Below, in pieces: positions 26,338 to 34,636 of a DNA stretch of 64,000 nt. The translations under genes and the position numbers were made by a program. Each line of letters begins with the position of its first letter. Position 1 is the first letter of the stretch. The stretch is from positions 1,054,001 through 1,118,000 of the forward strand of contig NZ_PVTT01000001.1 of the NCBI RefSeq assembly GCF_003003095.1, written 5' to 3'. The notes beneath the pieces are model-generated. The model had not been told where the DNA came from and ran no database searches. It worked only from the letters and a program-made list of their open reading frames with translations. The stretch comes from Hasllibacter halocynthiae (GTDB lineage Bacteria > Pseudomonadota > Alphaproteobacteria > Rhodobacterales > Rhodobacteraceae).

Positions 26338-26606
26338 GGCGGGCCCGGCCCCGCCCGGCCGCCCACCCGCGCCCGCCGTCCTCCGCGGCGCCCCGTCGGC
26401 GCCGCCTCCAGGCCCTCGCGCAGGACGGCCGTCATCGGGTGCCCTTCGGCGCCGTGCCGCGCCAGCATGGCGCGGATCGCTTCCGGCGTGGCCTCGGTGG
26501 AGAGGGCCCAGTCGAGGAAGATCGACCGGCACTCGGGCGCCTCGATGCGCTCCATGCGGTAGGCCTCCCCGATGAGGCCCTTGGGGTCGAGCGGGTCGCG
26601 ATACAT
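26334..26606 (-). CDS. Small conserved hypothetical protein
   Basis: A 90-residue protein starting MYRDPLDPKGLIGEAYRMER. It has PECRSIFLDWALS in the middle, HPMTAVLREGLE later and a basic Arg/Gly-rich tail. I recognise this type from Rhodobacteraceae as a conserved hypothetical next to housekeeping genes, with no known function. There is no signal or membrane segment. It lies just downstream of glnE's end (26616) in reverse order, so it is separately started from within the glnE 3' region. Its stop codon is nested with that of eda. Confidence 0.7.
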   Translation of the reverse strand: MYRDPLDPKGLIGEAYRMERIEAPECRSIFLDWALSTEATPEAIRAMLARHGAEGHPMTAVLREGLEAAPTGRRGGRRARVGGRAGPGPP

Positions 26607-26615
26607 CCCCGGACG

Positions 26616-29243
26616 CTACCCCGGCCGTAGCGTGCCGGAAAGGAGGGCCCCGACCGCCTCCGCGCCGCCCTCCCGCGCCCGGCGCAGCCGCTCCGTCAGC
26701 GCGGCGAGGTCCGGCGCCCCCCCGACCTCGCAGAGGCGGCGCACCCCGCCCGCGCCCAGCGCCTCCGGCCGCCCGCCCGCCGGGGCCAGCAGTGACAGGA
26801 TCGCCTTGAGGTCCCGCAGCAGGGCGACCCCTTCCTCCACCGCCCCCGGCGCCGGCACGCCCGCCAGCGCGCAGCCCTGCGCGGCCAGCTCCAGGTCCTG
26901 CAGGCCCCCCGGCCCGTCGCGCAGCGCCCAGGGATCGCCCCCCGGCCGCGCCGCGAAGAGGCGCCGGCGCATGTCCCCCAGCGCCTCGCCCACGGTCCCG
27001 GCGGGCAGGCCCGGGGCCAGGATCGCCGCGACCTCCGCGCCCAGCGCGTCCTGCAACGGCGCAGGCCCCGCAACCGGCCGCGCGCGCAGGAGGGCCATCC
27101 GCTCCCAGGTCCAGGCCTCCTCGCGCTGGTAGCGCGCGAACCCCTCCAGCGAGGTCGCGACCGGCCCCTGCCGACCCGAGGGGCGCAGCCGCGTGTCCGC
27201 CTCGTAGAGCCGCCCGTGCTTCATCGGCGCGCCCAGCGCCTGCAGCAGCGTCTGCGTCAGCCGGGCGTGCCACTGCCTCGCCGGCAGGGGCCTGCGGCCG
27301 TCGCTCTCGCCGGTCCCCTCGAAGATCACGATCAGGTCCAGGTCCGAGCCCGCGTCGATCCGCCCCCCCCCGAGCGAGCCCATCGCCAGCAGCGCCGCCC
27401 CCCGCCCCGGCACCTCGCCATGGCGGCGCACCACGTCCGCGGCGGCGAGCGGCAGCGTCTCGCCCAGCACCGCCTCCGCCAGCGCGGCGTAGCGCGCCCC
27501 CGCCTCCGCCGGGGAAAGCCCCCGCAGAAGGTTCACGCCGATCCCGAAATGCCGCTCGGCCTTCCAGCGGCGCAGGCCGATCAGCGCCTCCTCGTAGTCG
27601 CCATGCGCCGCGCGCGCGGCCTCGCCCGCCAGGGCGGCGGCGTCCGGGAACGGCCCGAACACGTCGCCCGCCGCGATCCCGTCCAGCACGTCCGCGTTCC
27701 CCGCGAGGAACCCCGCCAGCTCCGGCCCCGCGCCCGCGATCTCGGCCACGAGGTCCATCAGCGCCGGGTTCGCCTCGAAGAGCGCGAAGAGCTGCGCCCC
27801 CGCCGGCAGCCGCGAGAGGAACCCCTCGAAGGCCAGCAGCGCCGCCTCGGGGTCGGGCGCCGCGTCCAGCCGGTCCATCAGCGGCCCCGCGATGCGCGAG
27901 AGGCCGCCCCGCGCCCGGGCCGAGCGCAGCGCGGGATACCCCTCCCACCGGGCCAGCGCGGCGGCGGCGCGCGGCGGCGGGGCGGGCGCCTCCTCCGGGC
28001 CGAACAGGGCCGAGGCGACGCGGTGCACCCGCTCCAGGGTGTCGCCGATGCGCGCCCTCAGCCCCGCCACGTCCGTCCCGTGCAGGGCGGCCTGACGCCC
28101 CCACTCCTCCGGGGCGCGGGGCAAGGCATGGGTCTGGGCGTCCTGCACCATCTGCAGCCGGTGCTCGGCGTCCCGCAGGAAGCGGTAGTCCTCCTTCAGC
28201 GCGGCGGCCTCCTCCGGGCCGATGCGCCCCGCGGCGGCCAGCCGGTCCAGCGCCTCGCAGGTGCCGCGCACCCGCAGGCCTGGGTCGCGCCCGCCATGGA
28301 CGAGCTGCAGCGCCTGGGCGGTGAACTCGATCTCGCGGATGCCGCCGCGGCCCTTCTTCAGGTCGTGCCCGTCCAGCGACGCCGAAGGGCGCGATGCGCG
28401 CACCTTGGCCAGCATCCCGCCCACGTCCTGCAGGGTCGCGTAGTCCAGGCTGCGCCGCCAGACGAAGGGCGCGAGCCGTCCGAGATAGGCCTCCCCCGCC
28501 GCGACGTCCCCGGCGCAGGCCCGCGCCTTGATGTGGGCGGCCCTCTCCCAGGACCGGCCGAGCGACTCGTAGTAGCGCTCGGCCGCGTCGAAGGGGATGA
28601 CGAGGGGCGTGGTCGACGGGTCGGGCCGCAGCCGCACGTCCGTGCGGAAGACGTAGCCCTCCGCGGTGGCGTCCGACAGCGTCCGCAGCGCCCCCCGCGC
28701 CGCCCGGATCAGCGCGGCCCGGTCCTCCGCGTAGGAGGGGTCCGCGGGCGTCCCGCCCCAGAGCAGGATCAGGTCGATGTCCGAGGAGTAGTTCAGCTCG
28801 CCCGCGCCCATCTTGCCCATGGCGACGGCGGTGATCCGGCGCCCGTCGGACAGCTTGCCGCGCGCCCGCTCCCGCGCGGTCGCCTCCCCGAGGGCGAGGT
28901 CCACGGCCCGGTCCGCGAAGGCCGTCAGCGCGCCCGTCGTCTCCTCCAGCGTCCATGCCCCCCCGAGGTCGCAGAGCGCGCAGAGGAGGTGCAGCCGCCG
29001 CTTGTCCCGACGCAGCGTCCCGGCCTCGCCCTCCAGCAGGGCGGCCAGGGCGGCCTCCGGCGGGGCGTCCAGCGCCTCGCGCAGCCATTCGCGCTCCCGC
29101 CGGGCGAGCTTGCACAGATAGGGCGACGATCCCGCCATGCCCGCGACGAGGTCGGCGGCGGCGCCGTCCAGCCCGTCGGCGGCGGCGCGCCCGGCCTCGG
29201 GGTCGAAGGGGCGCGGCGCGCGCGTGATCCGGTCGGAGAGCAT
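26616..29243 (-). CDS. glnE: Bifunctional [glutamine synthetase] adenylyltransferase / deadenylase
   Basis: An 875-residue cytosolic regulator of glutamine synthetase. The N-terminal half has the adenylyl-removing nucleotidyltransferase motif VAMGKMGAGELNYSSDIDLI. The C-terminal half has the adenylylating one, AMGSLGGGRIDAGSDLDLIV, both with the DxD pair. KKGRGGIREIEFTAQALQLV between them is a GlnE hallmark. It adenylylates GlnA when nitrogen is plentiful and removes AMP when PII is uridylylated. The start at 29243 (MLSDRITRAPRPFD) is preferred to a longer version beginning at 29300, whose extra residues are low-complexity. Length is near the family's 900-950. Confidence 0.93.
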   Translation of the reverse strand: MLSDRITRAPRPFDPEAGRAAADGLDGAAADLVAGMAGSSPYLCKLARREREWLREALDAPPEAALAALLEGEAGTLRRDKRRLHLLCALCDLGGAWTLEETTGALTAFADRAVDLALGEATARERARGKLSDGRRITAVAMGKMGAGELNYSSDIDLILLWGGTPADPSYAEDRAALIRAARGALRTLSDATAEGYVFRTDVRLRPDPSTTPLVIPFDAAERYYESLGRSWERAAHIKARACAGDVAAGEAYLGRLAPFVWRRSLDYATLQDVGGMLAKVRASRPSASLDGHDLKKGRGGIREIEFTAQALQLVHGGRDPGLRVRGTCEALDRLAAAGRIGPEEAAALKEDYRFLRDAEHRLQMVQDAQTHALPRAPEEWGRQAALHGTDVAGLRARIGDTLERVHRVASALFGPEEAPAPPPRAAAALARWEGYPALRSARARGGLSRIAGPLMDRLDAAPDPEAALLAFEGFLSRLPAGAQLFALFEANPALMDLVAEIAGAGPELAGFLAGNADVLDGIAAGDVFGPFPDAAALAGEAARAAHGDYEEALIGLRRWKAERHFGIGVNLLRGLSPAEAGARYAALAEAVLGETLPLAAADVVRRHGEVPGRGAALLAMGSLGGGRIDAGSDLDLIVIFEGTGESDGRRPLPARQWHARLTQTLLQALGAPMKHGRLYEADTRLRPSGRQGPVATSLEGFARYQREEAWTWERMALLRARPVAGPAPLQDALGAEVAAILAPGLPAGTVGEALGDMRRRLFAARPGGDPWALRDGPGGLQDLELAAQGCALAGVPAPGAVEEGVALLRDLKAILSLLAPAGGRPEALGAGGVRRLCEVGGAPDLAALTERLRRAREGGAEAVGALLSGTLRPG

Positions 29244-29256
29244 GGGTGCGAAAGGC

Positions 29257-29811
29257 TCACGCGCGCCCCCTCCGGTCAAGGCCCGGCCCCCCCGCGGCAA
29301 CCCGCGCGGGCCGCACGCGATCCCGCCTTCCTTCGGATAAGCCCCCAGATGGACCCCCAGGCGGGCCTCTGAGCGGGTCTCCGTGCGGGCCCTTTGTGCG
29401 GGCCCCAGTGCCGGCCCCAGTGCCGGCCCCAGTGCAGATCTTCAGGTCGGATCCCATGCAGGCCTCCATGCGGGCCCCAGTAAAAGCCTCCGTAAGAGCC
29501 CCCGCGGAAGCCTCGGCACGGACTCCCCGCGGCTCCCGGCCGCAGCCCCGGCCGGATGCCACCGCGCCCGCGCCGGCTCCGCCCGCCCCGCCCGCCGCCG
29601 CACGTCGTGCCGCGCCCCATGGGGCGCCCGCGGCCGGGGTCGCCGTGGCGGGCACGGCCGCGCGCCGGTCGCGGCCCTCTCCCGCATGGCGAGGCCGCGC
29701 GCCTGGCGCACCTCTCCCGTCCGTGCGCCCGAAGGCCCCGCGCGCGGGCCCCGATCGCCCGCCCGGGGGGAGAGGGCTCCCCCCGGCAATGATGGTGGTT
29801 CGCAAGCGCAC
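29257..29811 (-). CDS. Doubtful open frame starting MRLRTTIIAGG behind a CtrA-like box
   Basis: A 184-codon open frame with GTG start at 29811. It is preceded by a good purine-rich tract (GAAGGGGAGGG) and, 44 nt upstream, a CtrA-like box. The first codons (MRLRTTIIAG) recur in module copy A as MRLRTGTIAG. Beyond residue 15 the composition is low-complexity. The 3' part runs through the 12-bp array and would encode four-residue repeats such as TGAG-TGAG-TGAR. Codon choice (TTG, CGA, ATT, GGG) is unlike neighbouring genes. It may be a decayed or very young gene, a short peptide, or simply a noncoding transcript. Confidence 0.25.
   Translation of the reverse strand: MRLRTTIIAGGSPLPPGGRSGPARGAFGRTDGRGAPGARPRHAGEGRDRRAAVPATATPAAGAPWGAARRAAAGGAGGAGAGAVASGRGCGREPRGVRAEASAGALTEAFTGARMEACMGSDLKICTGAGTGAGTGARTKGPHGDPLRGPPGGPSGGLSEGRRDRVRPARVAAGGPGLDRRGRA
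29359..29527. repeat. Degenerate 12-bp tandem array
   Basis: About fourteen 12-base units of the form GTGCGGGCCCCA can be stepped through from 29359. The phase is exact from 29396 on; one unit near 29383 is 13 bases. Three consecutive units at 29396-29431 are nearly identical; flanking ones diverge (ATGCAGGCCTCC, GTAAAAGCCTCC, GTAAGAGCCCCC). The period keeps every reading frame open. It lies in the 846-base stretch 29244-30089, which otherwise contains module copy B and two operators. Confidence 0.75.
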
Positions 29812-29871
29812 GGCCCGGCCCTCCCCTTCGCCCGAAGGACCCTAGCGGGCCCGGGTTAACGGGGCGTGAAC
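29721..29871. repeat. Dispersed intergenic module, copy B
   Basis: A ~151-base segment homologous to 13053-13204, in the same orientation. Conserved parts are the CCGAAGGCCCCGCGCGCGGG hairpin-forming tract, GATCGCCCGCCCGGGG, GATGGTGGTTCGCAAGCGCA, CCTAGCGGGCCCGGGTTAAC and GTGAAC. The minus-strand reading gives box, Shine-Dalgarno-like tract and MRLRT start in the same order and spacing as copy A. Confidence 0.7.
29856..29870 (-). promoter_or_regulatory. CtrA-like box in module copy B
   Basis: The minus strand reads TTCACGCCCCGTTAA (TTCA-N7-TTAA, one mismatch from TTAA-N7-TTAA). It is 44 nt before the GTG at 29811. Spacing and half-site match copy A and the endolysin promoter. Confidence 0.5.
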
Positions 29872-29966
29872 GGCCCGCACGGTGCGCCCGGCGGCGGTTC
29901 CCGGCAGATCGGCCCCCGATCTTGCCGTCCCATATGGTCCAGTCTGATCAATAGCATGTCCGGTGT

Positions 29967-29985
29967 ATGTGAAAACACTTCACAT
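29967..29985. promoter_or_regulatory. Distal operator upstream of the DUF2852 gene
   Basis: ATGTGAAAACACTTCACAT has perfect 7-base arms ATGTGAA/TTCACAT around five bases. Its centre is 58 bases from the centre of the second palindrome at 30024, about 5.5 helical turns. TGTGA-N7-TCACA differs by one base in spacing from CRP sites (N6), so a different regulator is expected. Confidence 0.65.
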
Positions 29986-30023
29986 CCCCCCTTGTCAGCC
30001 GACCCGCGCTTCCCATCTTCCAT

Positions 30024-30044
30024 GATGTGAAACGGTTTCACATC
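30024..30044. promoter_or_regulatory. Proximal operator upstream of the DUF2852 gene
   Basis: A perfect 21-base palindrome: arm GATGTGAAAC, centre G, arm GTTTCACATC. It shares the TGTGAA...TTCACA core and spacing with 29967-29985 and lies 45 bases before the ATG at 30090. It probably overlaps the promoter, fitting repression. The cognate regulator is not in the window. Confidence 0.75.
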
Positions 30045-30089
30045 GCCGGGCCGGGCGACAGGATCAGCGGCCAGAGACAGGAGAAGGAC

Positions 30090-30512
30090 ATGCACAGCAC
30101 CACCTATCCCTCCCACGCCGCGCAGACCGCGACCGGCTGGTTCAACAATACCGTGGCCACCATCGACGGCTACGGCCGCGGCGCGTGGATCGCGCTCATG
30201 GTCCTCGGCTTCGTGTTCGGCGGCCCGCTCGGCCTCTTGATCCTGGCCTACGTCCTCGTCACCGGCCGGCTCGCCGGCTCGAAGCGGGCGGGCAAGCGCA
30301 TGATGCGCCGGATGGGCGGCTCGACGGGCAACCTGGCCTTCGACGCCTACCGTGACGCCACCCTCCGCCGCCTGGAGGAGGAGCGCGCCGAGTTCGAGAG
30401 CTTCCTCGAGCGTCTGCGCGAGGCCAAGGACAAGGCCGAGTTCGACCAGTTCATGGACCAGCGCGCGAAGGACGCCCGCGACGCCACCCCCACGGACGAC
30501 GAGCGGAAGTAA
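30090..30512 (+). CDS. DUF2852 family membrane protein
   Basis: A 140-residue protein with one clear membrane segment (WIALMVLGFVFGGPLGLLILAYVLVTG, about residues 33-58). A basic stretch RLAGSKRAGKRMMRR follows, then a long helical, probably coiled C-terminus (FDAYRDATLRRLEEERAEFESF...FDQFMDQRA). This is the layout of DUF2852, a family of unknown function in Rhodobacterales and Rhizobiales. GGAGAAGG six bases ahead of ATG 30090 fixes the start. Expression is probably controlled by the two TGTGAA palindromes upstream. It is followed after 64 bases by the RDD gene, which may be cotranscribed. Confidence 0.82.
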   Translation: MHSTTYPSHAAQTATGWFNNTVATIDGYGRGAWIALMVLGFVFGGPLGLLILAYVLVTGRLAGSKRAGKRMMRRMGGSTGNLAFDAYRDATLRRLEEERAEFESFLERLREAKDKAEFDQFMDQRAKDARDATPTDDERK

Positions 30513-30576
30513 CCATCCGACCCCCTGGCCGCCGGGACCCTTCCCCGGCGGCCCGACCCATGCCCAGGAGACACCG

Positions 30577-31023
30577 ATGAACCCGGCCATCCGCCTCGAC
30601 GGCCTGCCCTCCCCCGACGCCCGGCCCGAGCTCTACCGCGACGTGCCAGCCAAGCGCCTCGTGGCCTGGCTGGTGGACGCGGTCATCGTCTGGGGGCTCT
30701 GGCTCGTGCTGACGATCCTCTCGCTCGGCCTTCTGGTCTGGCTCCTGCCGTTCTTCGCGGTGCTCGACTTCTTCTACCGCACCATCGGGCTGACCAACCG
30801 CTCGGCCACGGTCGGCATGCGCCTCGCCGGGATCGAGATACGGGACCGCCGGGGCGAGCCGCTCGACTTCGGGCAGGCGTTCCTCCACACGGCCGGCTAC
30901 ATGCTCTCGGTGATCACCTTCCCCGTGCAGCTCGTCTCGATCCTCCTCATGGCCGGGACCGAACGGCGGCAGGGCCTGACCGACATGGTCCTCGGCACGG
31001 CGGCGCTGAACCTGCGCGGCTGA
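30577..31023 (+). CDS. RDD family membrane protein
   Basis: A 148-residue integral membrane protein. The RDD hallmark region is at the first helix (KRLVAWLVDAVIVWGLWLVLTIL), followed by a helix pair LLVWLLPFFAVLDFFYRT. The conserved SATVGMRLAGIEIRDRRGEPL and a last helix LSVITFPVQLVSILLM close the protein, which ends GLTDMVLGTAAL. RDD proteins are small carriers or stress-linked membrane proteins; some members exchange Na+/Li+ for H+, but function is mostly unknown. An AGGAGACACC ribosome-binding site precedes ATG 30577. Confidence 0.83.
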   Translation: MNPAIRLDGLPSPDARPELYRDVPAKRLVAWLVDAVIVWGLWLVLTILSLGLLVWLLPFFAVLDFFYRTIGLTNRSATVGMRLAGIEIRDRRGEPLDFGQAFLHTAGYMLSVITFPVQLVSILLMAGTERRQGLTDMVLGTAALNLRG

Positions 31024-31094
31024 CATCCGGGGTTGGCGGCGCCACGGGCCGGCGCTAGCTTCGCCCTCGGATCGCGAAGCACCCGGGGGGATCC

Positions 31095-31922
31095 ATGCGT
31101 CACAGCCTGCCGATCGCCCCGCAGTTCTACGTCACGGCGCCGCAGCCCTGCCCCTACCTGCCTGGCCGGATGGAGCGGAAGCTGTTCACCGCCCTCTCGG
31201 GCGACCATGCCGAGGTCCTGAACGACAGCCTGTCCAAGCAGGGCTTCCGCCGCTCGCAGAACGTGCTCTACCGGCCCTCCTGCGCCGAATGCGCGGCCTG
31301 CCTCTCGGCGCGGATCCGGGTGGCCGACTTCGCCCCGTCGCGGACCCAGAAGCGCATCCAGAGGCGCAACGCCCACCTCGCCCGCGAGGCGAACGCCCCC
31401 TGGGCCACGGAGGAGCAGTTCGCCCTCTTCCGCCGCTATCTCGACGCGCGCCACGCCAAGGGCGGCATGGCCGACATGGACATCTTCGAGTTCGCCGCCA
31501 TGATCGAGGAGACGCCCATCCGCTCGCGCGTGGTCGAGTACTGGGCCCCCTCGCCCGAGGGGCGCGACCTCGCCGCGGTGTGCCTGACGGACGTGCTCGA
31601 TGACGGGCTCTCCATGGTCTACTCGTTCTACGACCCGATGATGCGCCGCGCCTCTCTCGGCACGTACATCATCCTCGACCATGTCCGCATCGCCGCCGAG
31701 GCGGGGCTTCCCTTCGTCCATCTCGGCTATTGGGTGCCCGGATCGCCCAAGATGGACTACAAGGCCTCCTTCTCCGCGCTGGAGATCTACAAGGGCGGCC
31801 GCTGGCAGCCCCTCGGGAACCCCGCACGGCACGACACCGCCGCCCACCCCCTCGCCGTCGAGCCCATCGCCGAGCAGGTGGCCCGCATCGACCTGCCCGA
31901 CGGCTTGCCCTCCAGGCGATGA
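31095..31922 (+). CDS. bpt: Aspartate/glutamate leucyltransferase (N-end rule)
   Basis: A 275-residue cytosolic enzyme (also annotated Ate). The N-terminal Cys-rich part has [19 protein letters not shown] and [18 protein letters not shown]. The C-terminal GNAT-like part has [24 protein letters not shown] and [20 protein letters not shown]. Bpt moves leucine from Leu-tRNA to proteins with N-terminal Asp or Glu, marking them for ClpS/ClpAP degradation. The stop overlaps the VOC gene start by ATGA. Confidence 0.93.
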   Translation: MRHSLPIAPQFYVTAPQPCPYLPGRMERKLFTALSGDHAEVLNDSLSKQGFRRSQNVLYRPSCAECAACLSARIRVADFAPSRTQKRIQRRNAHLAREANAPWATEEQFALFRRYLDARHAKGGMADMDIFEFAAMIEETPIRSRVVEYWAPSPEGRDLAAVCLTDVLDDGLSMVYSFYDPMMRRASLGTYIILDHVRIAAEAGLPFVHLGYWVPGSPKMDYKASFSALEIYKGGRWQPLGNPARHDTAAHPLAVEPIAEQVARIDLPDGLPSRR

Positions 31923-32269
31923 AGGTCGCGGCCGTCGCGATCATGGTGCCCTCCTGGGAGGAGGGTCTGACCTTCTACACGCGCGGCCTGGGCTTCGAGG
32001 TGGTCGAGGACGTCGCCCAGGGATCCAAGCGCTGGGTCGCCGTCCGCGCGCCCGGCGGCGGGCCGCGCCTCGTCCTGGCCGTCGGGACCGACCGGCCCAT
32101 GGCCCGCGTGGCCCGCTTCCTCGAGACGGACGACTGGGACCGCGACGCCGGGCGGATCGAAGGGGCCGGCGGCCGCTTCGAGGAGGCCCCCCGGGACGAG
32201 CCCTACGGCCGCGTCGCCGTCTGGCGCGACCCGTTCGGCAACCGCTGGGACCTGGTCGCGCCCCGCTAG
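31919..32269 (+). CDS. VOC-superfamily (glyoxalase/dioxygenase-like) protein
   Basis: A 116-residue single-module VOC protein (beta-alpha-beta-beta-beta twice). It has [19 protein letters not shown] in the first half and [19 protein letters not shown] at the end, the usual metal-ligand and substrate strands. The substrate is unknown. Translation is coupled to bpt by ATGA. The TAG shares CTAG with the stop codon of the convergent TRAP permease. Confidence 0.82.
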   Translation: MKVAAVAIMVPSWEEGLTFYTRGLGFEVVEDVAQGSKRWVAVRAPGGGPRLVLAVGTDRPMARVARFLETDDWDRDAGRIEGAGGRFEEAPRDEPYGRVAVWRDPFGNRWDLVAPR

Positions 32270-34620
32270 ACCCCGATCAGGTCCGGCACGATCGTGACCA
32301 CCTGCGGGAAGAAGTAGAGCAGCAGCAGCCCAAGCACCTGGATCAGCACGAAGGGGACGACGCCGCGGTAGATGTCGCCGGTCGTCACTTCCCTCGGGGC
32401 GACGCCGCGCAGGTAGAACAGGGCGAAGCCGAAGGGCGGCGTCAGGAACGAGGTCTGAAGGTTCACCGCGATCATGATCGTCACCCATTTGGGGTCCATC
32501 GTGCCGCCGTAGATCACGGGGCCGACGATCGGGATGACGATGTAGATGATCTCCAGGAAGTCGAGGACGAAGCCCAGGACGAAGAGGACCAGCATCACGA
32601 TCAGGAAGACCTGTATCTCGCTGTCGAAGCTTCGGAGGAACGCTTGGATGTAGTGCTCGCCCCCGAAGGAGATCACGACGAGGTTCAGCAGCTGCGAGCC
32701 GATGAGGATGGTGAACACCATCGACGTGACCTTCGCCGTCTCGCGCACCACCGGCGGCAGCACCGCCGTCCGCCAGAGGACGAAGCATGCGTAGAGCAGC
32801 CCGAACAGCGCGAAGTGATACGCCACCTGCGCCACAAGGAAGGCGACCCACTGCTCGAACGTGGTCTGGCCGACGCCGACCCGCAGGTCGAAGTTCACCC
32901 CTGCGAGCAGCATGATGACGAGGGCGAAGGACGCCCAGATGATGATCCGGCCGGTCCGCTGCTCGTCGTGGAGCTTGCGATAGGCGGCCAGCATGATCGC
33001 CCCGCCCGCGCCCAGCGCGGCCGCCGGCGTCGGGTTTGTGATGCCCCCCAGGATCGAGCCCAGGACCGCGACGATCAGCACGAGGGGCGGGAAGACAACC
33101 CGCAGGAGGTCGTTGCGCGCCAGCCGGGCCCCCGCGGGCCGCATCGCCGCGAAGAGGATCAAGACCGGGATAGCCAGGATCAGCGCCGTGAGCCCCGGCG
33201 TGGTCAGCGGCCCGACGGCGACGGCGTCGAGCGCGAGGACCGCGAGCAGCGCGGCCGCGCCGATGGCGATGGGCCGCAGCGGGGCCGCGGGCGCGACGCC
33301 GCGCGCGAAGCTCAGCACGATGCCGAAGAGGGCGACGAAGACTGCGATGCCGGTGCCGATGGGGGCGGCGTTGGCGATCTTCAGCTGGAACAGGGCCTGC
33401 CGCTGCTCGTCGGTCAGCCGCTCGGCCAGCGTGGCGGCGCCGCTCTCGTTGAGGAGGGCCTGCTGCGCCAGGGCCGCCTCCCAGGCGGGCTGGCCGTGCA
33501 GGGCGATCATCGCCTCCTGGCACCGGGCCGACACGTTCGTGCGAAGCGCCGCCTGCTCGGCCGCCGCGCCGAACGAGCCGACGGAGACGTCCTGGCTGCC
33601 GACGAGGCCGATCTGCCCGCCGATCACGAAGAGCAGCACGATCCCGACCGGCACGAACAGGAACCAGAGCAGCCCCTCGTTCCGGGTGATGATGCCGCCG
33701 CTGGCGCGTCCTGCCTGGACTGGCGGCGCCTTGGCCGGGTTCAGGAGGGCGAAGCCGAAGGCGTAGGCCGCGTAGAGGACGGCCAGCAGGATGCCCGGCA
33801 GCAATGCCGCCTGGAACAGCGTGCCCACCGACACCACCGCCGGCTCGCCGAGATAGGTCAGCGCGTCCGAGCAGCCGACCGCCTGCGCCCGCTCCTCCTG
33901 CGCGGCGGAGTAGAGGTCGCCCGCCAGCGTGCCGAGCAGGACGATCACGATGGAGGGCGGGATGATCTGCCCCAGCGTGCCGGAGGCTGCGATCACGCCG
34001 GTGGACAGCTCCTTCGAGTAGCCCGCCCGCAGCATGGTCGGCAGCGCCAGCAGGCCCATCGTCACGACCGTCGCACCCACGATCCCCGTCGAGGCGGCGA
34101 GGAAGGCGCCGACCAGGACGATCGACACCGCGAGGCCCCCGGGCAGCGGCCCGAACACCCGCGCCATCGTGGTCAGGAGGTCGTTCGCGATCTTCGAGCG
34201 TTCCAGCACGATGCCCATCAGCACGAACATCAGCACCGCCAAGAGCGTCTCGATCGACTGGCCAGCCAGCACCCTCTCGTTGATGCGGTTCACGATGAAC
34301 GACACGTTCCGGTCCAGCGCCGTCTCCCAGCCCTGGACGAACACGGGCTCGGTCACGGTGGGCAGGTCGGGGAAGCGGAACTTCGAGATGTTCAGCGGGC
34401 TCTCGCCGTCGGCGATCAGGGCGCGGTAGGCGTCCGATCCGGTGTCCACCCGCGCGTGGAGCAGCAGCCCCGACGTGTCGAGCACCGCGATGATCGCGAA
34501 GGAGATGATCGCCGCGCCGCCGATGGCGAAGGCCACCGGAAAGCCCGACAGGATCGCCCCGAAGAGCGTCAGGAAGACGATGATCAGGCCGACCTCGACC
34601 CCGTCCAGTCCGAATGGCAT
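32266..34620 (-). CDS. TRAP transporter large permease (DctM/TakM type), long form
   Basis: A 784-residue inner-membrane protein. The N-terminal half has typical DctM motifs: LSGFPVAFAIGGAA, FMGIVLERS-like VLMGIVLERSKIAND and TGIVGATVVTMGLLALPTML, with GVIAASGTLGQIIPPSIVIVL. The C-terminal half has FLDFLEII-type LGFVLDFLEIIYIVIPI and LQTSFLTPPFGFALFYLRG. DctM proteins are usually about 430 residues; here roughly 350 extra residues with added helices and a soluble segment (around residues 255-600) are inserted. Long forms of this kind are known for 2-oxo-acid TRAP systems. It imports its solute with Na+ together with the DctQ and DctP subunits upstream. Confidence 0.9.
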   Translation of the reverse strand: MPFGLDGVEVGLIIVFLTLFGAILSGFPVAFAIGGAAIISFAIIAVLDTSGLLLHARVDTGSDAYRALIADGESPLNISKFRFPDLPTVTEPVFVQGWETALDRNVSFIVNRINERVLAGQSIETLLAVLMFVLMGIVLERSKIANDLLTTMARVFGPLPGGLAVSIVLVGAFLAASTGIVGATVVTMGLLALPTMLRAGYSKELSTGVIAASGTLGQIIPPSIVIVLLGTLAGDLYSAAQEERAQAVGCSDALTYLGEPAVVSVGTLFQAALLPGILLAVLYAAYAFGFALLNPAKAPPVQAGRASGGIITRNEGLLWFLFVPVGIVLLFVIGGQIGLVGSQDVSVGSFGAAAEQAALRTNVSARCQEAMIALHGQPAWEAALAQQALLNESGAATLAERLTDEQRQALFQLKIANAAPIGTGIAVFVALFGIVLSFARGVAPAAPLRPIAIGAAALLAVLALDAVAVGPLTTPGLTALILAIPVLILFAAMRPAGARLARNDLLRVVFPPLVLIVAVLGSILGGITNPTPAAALGAGGAIMLAAYRKLHDEQRTGRIIIWASFALVIMLLAGVNFDLRVGVGQTTFEQWVAFLVAQVAYHFALFGLLYACFVLWRTAVLPPVVRETAKVTSMVFTILIGSQLLNLVVISFGGEHYIQAFLRSFDSEIQVFLIVMLVLFVLGFVLDFLEIIYIVIPIVGPVIYGGTMDPKWVTIMIAVNLQTSFLTPPFGFALFYLRGVAPREVTTGDIYRGVVPFVLIQVLGLLLLYFFPQVVTIVPDLIGV

Positions 34621-34636
34621 GTCCCCTGCCCCTTCG

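Noticed and set aside
23794-29115. A 1773-codon minus-strand open frame across edd, eda and glnE
   Set aside because: It crosses several well-supported genes in another frame, has no recognisable domain and is low-complexity; a GC artefact.
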